Origin: Ruminococcus sp. CAG:403
Lineage (GTDB): Bacteria > Bacillota > Clostridia > Oscillospirales > Ruminococcaceae
DNA: 14,724 nt
Reading direction: 5' to 3'
Assembly: GCA_000437255.1 (NCBI GenBank)
Contig: FR899089.1
Coordinates: 28,012-42,735 of the forward strand
Below are positions 13,702 through 14,724 of the stretch, in pieces (within the stretch, counting starts at the first letter, position 1; each line of letters begins with the position of its first letter). The notes below the pieces were generated by a model that was not told the origin of the DNA, did no database searches, and saw only the letters and a list, made by a program, of their open reading frames with translations. A program made the translations under genes and the position numbers.

Positions 13702-14217
13702 ATGCTGCCGGAGGATGATACCAGCCGGATGGCGGAACTGGAAACTTTATACGTCCGGCATGTCGATACCGTATACCGGATTTGTTATAGCTTTCTGAAA
13801 AATCAGTCTGATGCAGAGGATGCCGTACAGGAAACCTTTTTAAAGCTGCTGCAAATTTTGCAGCAAGGCGAGTCATTTGCAGATGAAGCACATGAAAAAG
13901 CATGGCTGATCGTGACTGCTTCGAATCTTTGTAAAAATCATCTGCGGCATTGGACACGTCAGAAACGGGAAGATGTCGAGGATTGGGAGCGCCTGCTGGG
14001 TGCCGATCCTTCCCAAACAGAACGGGATGATCGGATTTTAACAGCGTTGATGCAGCTGCCGGATGCTTACCGCATGGTGCTTTACTTATACTATTATGAA
14101 TCTTACCGCACCGCAGAAATCGCGGAGATGCTGAAGAAAAAAGAATCGACCGTTCGAACGCTGCTGCGGCGTGGCAGAATGCAGTTGAAAAAAATGTTAG
14201 GTGGTGAGCAGATATGA
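13702..14217 (+). CDS. ECF-type RNA polymerase sigma factor
   Basis: This 171-residue sigma-70-family protein has only regions 2 and 4, the extracytoplasmic-function layout. I choose ATG 13702 (MLPEDDTSRM), which has AGGGGAGG 7 nt upstream; the open frame to 13597 begins near the predicted transcription start and has odd composition. Sigma-2 covers about residues 13-85, with YRICYSFLKNQSDAEDAVQE (25-44, the -10/core-binding helices) and FLKLL. Sigma-4 covers about 113-165, with LPDAYRMVLYLYYYESYRTAEIAEML and the recognition helix ESTVRTLLRRGRMQLKKML. The gene overlaps the next by 4 bp (ATGA), the usual coupling to an anti-sigma factor. The trigger and the regulon cannot be read here. Confidence 0.93.
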   Translation: MLPEDDTSRMAELETLYVRHVDTVYRICYSFLKNQSDAEDAVQETFLKLLQILQQGESFADEAHEKAWLIVTASNLCKNHLRHWTRQKREDVEDWERLLGADPSQTERDDRILTALMQLPDAYRMVLYLYYYESYRTAEIAEMLKKKESTVRTLLRRGRMQLKKMLGGEQI

Positions 14218-14724
14218 AACGTGAAGAATGGAATCGAAATTGGGAGCGGTTATCACCGGATGAAGCTGCGAAGAAGCGGATGCAGGAACGGCTTTTACAG
14301 GCCGCTGCCGCACAGTCTGCTCCAAAAAAACAGAAACCATGGCTTACAATATGGAAGCGACCGCTGCAAGTTGGAACGTTTGCGGCTGTTTGCGCAGCAC
14401 TTGCCATTCTGGTACAGCAGCAGGGTTTGCTGGAGGTACGGCAGCAGCAGCAAACGATGCTGGAATCTGCGGCAGAGCAAACCACACAGACTACTACAGC
14501 TGCTCAAGAGCAGCAAGCCGCATCCAATCCGACAGCAGAATCCTCGAAACAGACACAGCCTGCATCCATGCACACACAGGCGGCTGCTTCTACTGTCGGT
14601 TTGGTCGGTGGTTCTGGCACAACGCAGACAGAAGGACGGACAGAATCGTCCCGGCAGCAAACGGAATTGCCGATTCATACAGGTATTGCTTCGGCACCGG
14701 CTTCGTCCGGAACAACGGCTGGTG
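14214..14724 (+). CDS. Putative membrane-bound anti-sigma factor, 3' end outside window
   Basis: The frame is open from ATG 14214 to the window end, 170 residues so far. The start lies within the sigma stop (ATGA overlap), with GGTGG-type bases 8-14 nt upstream. Residues 1-50 are charged and cytosolic-looking (MKREEWNRNWERLSPDEAAK), followed by one TM helix (about 51-67, LQVGTFAAVCAALAILV). The outer part, 68-170, is very rich in Gln, Thr, Ser and Ala and looks like a disordered stalk. No HxxxCxxC zinc anti-sigma motif is present in the N-terminal part. The role as sigma inhibitor is inferred from gene order, overlap and topology. Part of a sensing domain may lie beyond the edge. Confidence 0.72.
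   Translation, partial: MKREEWNRNWERLSPDEAAKKRMQERLLQAAAAQSAPKKQKPWLTIWKRPLQVGTFAAVCAALAILVQQQGLLEVRQQQQTMLESAAEQTTQTTTAAQEQQAASNPTAESSKQTQPASMHTQAAASTVGLVGGSGTTQTEGRTESSRQQTELPIHTGIASAPASSGTTAG

Noticed and set aside
13106..14485. 459-codon open frame on the minus strand across the sigma and anti-sigma genes
   Set aside because: It lies opposite two well-supported plus-strand genes; its product is rich in Cys, His, Ser and Arg with no domain, and the opening follows from the base composition of the sense frames. No ribosome site precedes its start.
14380..14530. CAG/CAA repeats considered as a simple-sequence or CRISPR-like repeat
   Set aside because: They are Gln codons within the anti-sigma-like stalk; there is no regular repeat-spacer order.

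Overview
The window is ordinary chromosomal DNA from a Gram-positive, moderate-GC member of the Clostridia. The gene set suggests an Oscillospirales/Ruminococcaceae-type gut anaerobe. The signs are strong AGGAGG ribosome sites, sigma-A promoters with 17-bp spacers, Rho-independent terminators, separate secD and secF genes, a DUF1294 protein, a DUF4830-like protein and an MsmX/UgpC-type ATPase. The genus is not determined. I see no rRNA, tRNA, CRISPR array, insertion sequence, phage gene or attachment site.

Layout. At the left edge (+) is the 3' part of a ROK-family glucokinase, closed by a strong terminator. A convergent gap (823-1044) follows, with a possible short hairpin transcript and back-to-back terminators. 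The minus-strand operon secD-secF-DUF1294 starts from a near-consensus promoter. Next, on the plus strand, are ung (uracil-DNA glycosylase) and an AI-2E-family membrane protein, from their own promoter. Two strong promoters therefore fire divergently from the 344-bp secD/ung gap. The minus-strand block rsuA-like, then msmK/ugpC-like ATPase, then deoD reads leftward and meets the AI-2E gene at a shared 18-bp-stem terminator.

Further right, a small plus-strand DUF4830-like secreted or anchored protein runs tail-to-tail into a minus-strand operon. That operon is a TIM-barrel sugar-phosphate isomerase/epimerase-like gene, then nrdR, then a small DUF4870/Tic20-like membrane protein. The stop codons of the convergent genes overlap by 11 bp. 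Upstream of it is a minus-strand flippase of the polysaccharide-export superfamily, with its own terminator. The right end (+) is an ECF-type sigma factor overlapping by 4 bp a single-pass, Gln/Thr/Ser-rich putative anti-sigma factor cut by the window edge.

How the genes fit together. Most are housekeeping: protein export (SecDF), uracil repair, purine salvage (DeoD), rRNA modification (RsuA family), ribonucleotide reductase control (NrdR) and sugar uptake or phosphorylation (the multi-sugar ATPase and glucokinase). The accessory parts are the flippase, the sigma/anti-sigma pair and the 843-bp non-coding stretch between them. That stretch has several clean inverted repeats and no convincing gene, and it is the least explained part of the window. 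I found no clear evidence of a wholly new system. Best leads: the 13.1-13.6 kb hairpin region with the atypical sigma/anti-sigma pair, and the hairpin region at 0.86-1.0 kb.
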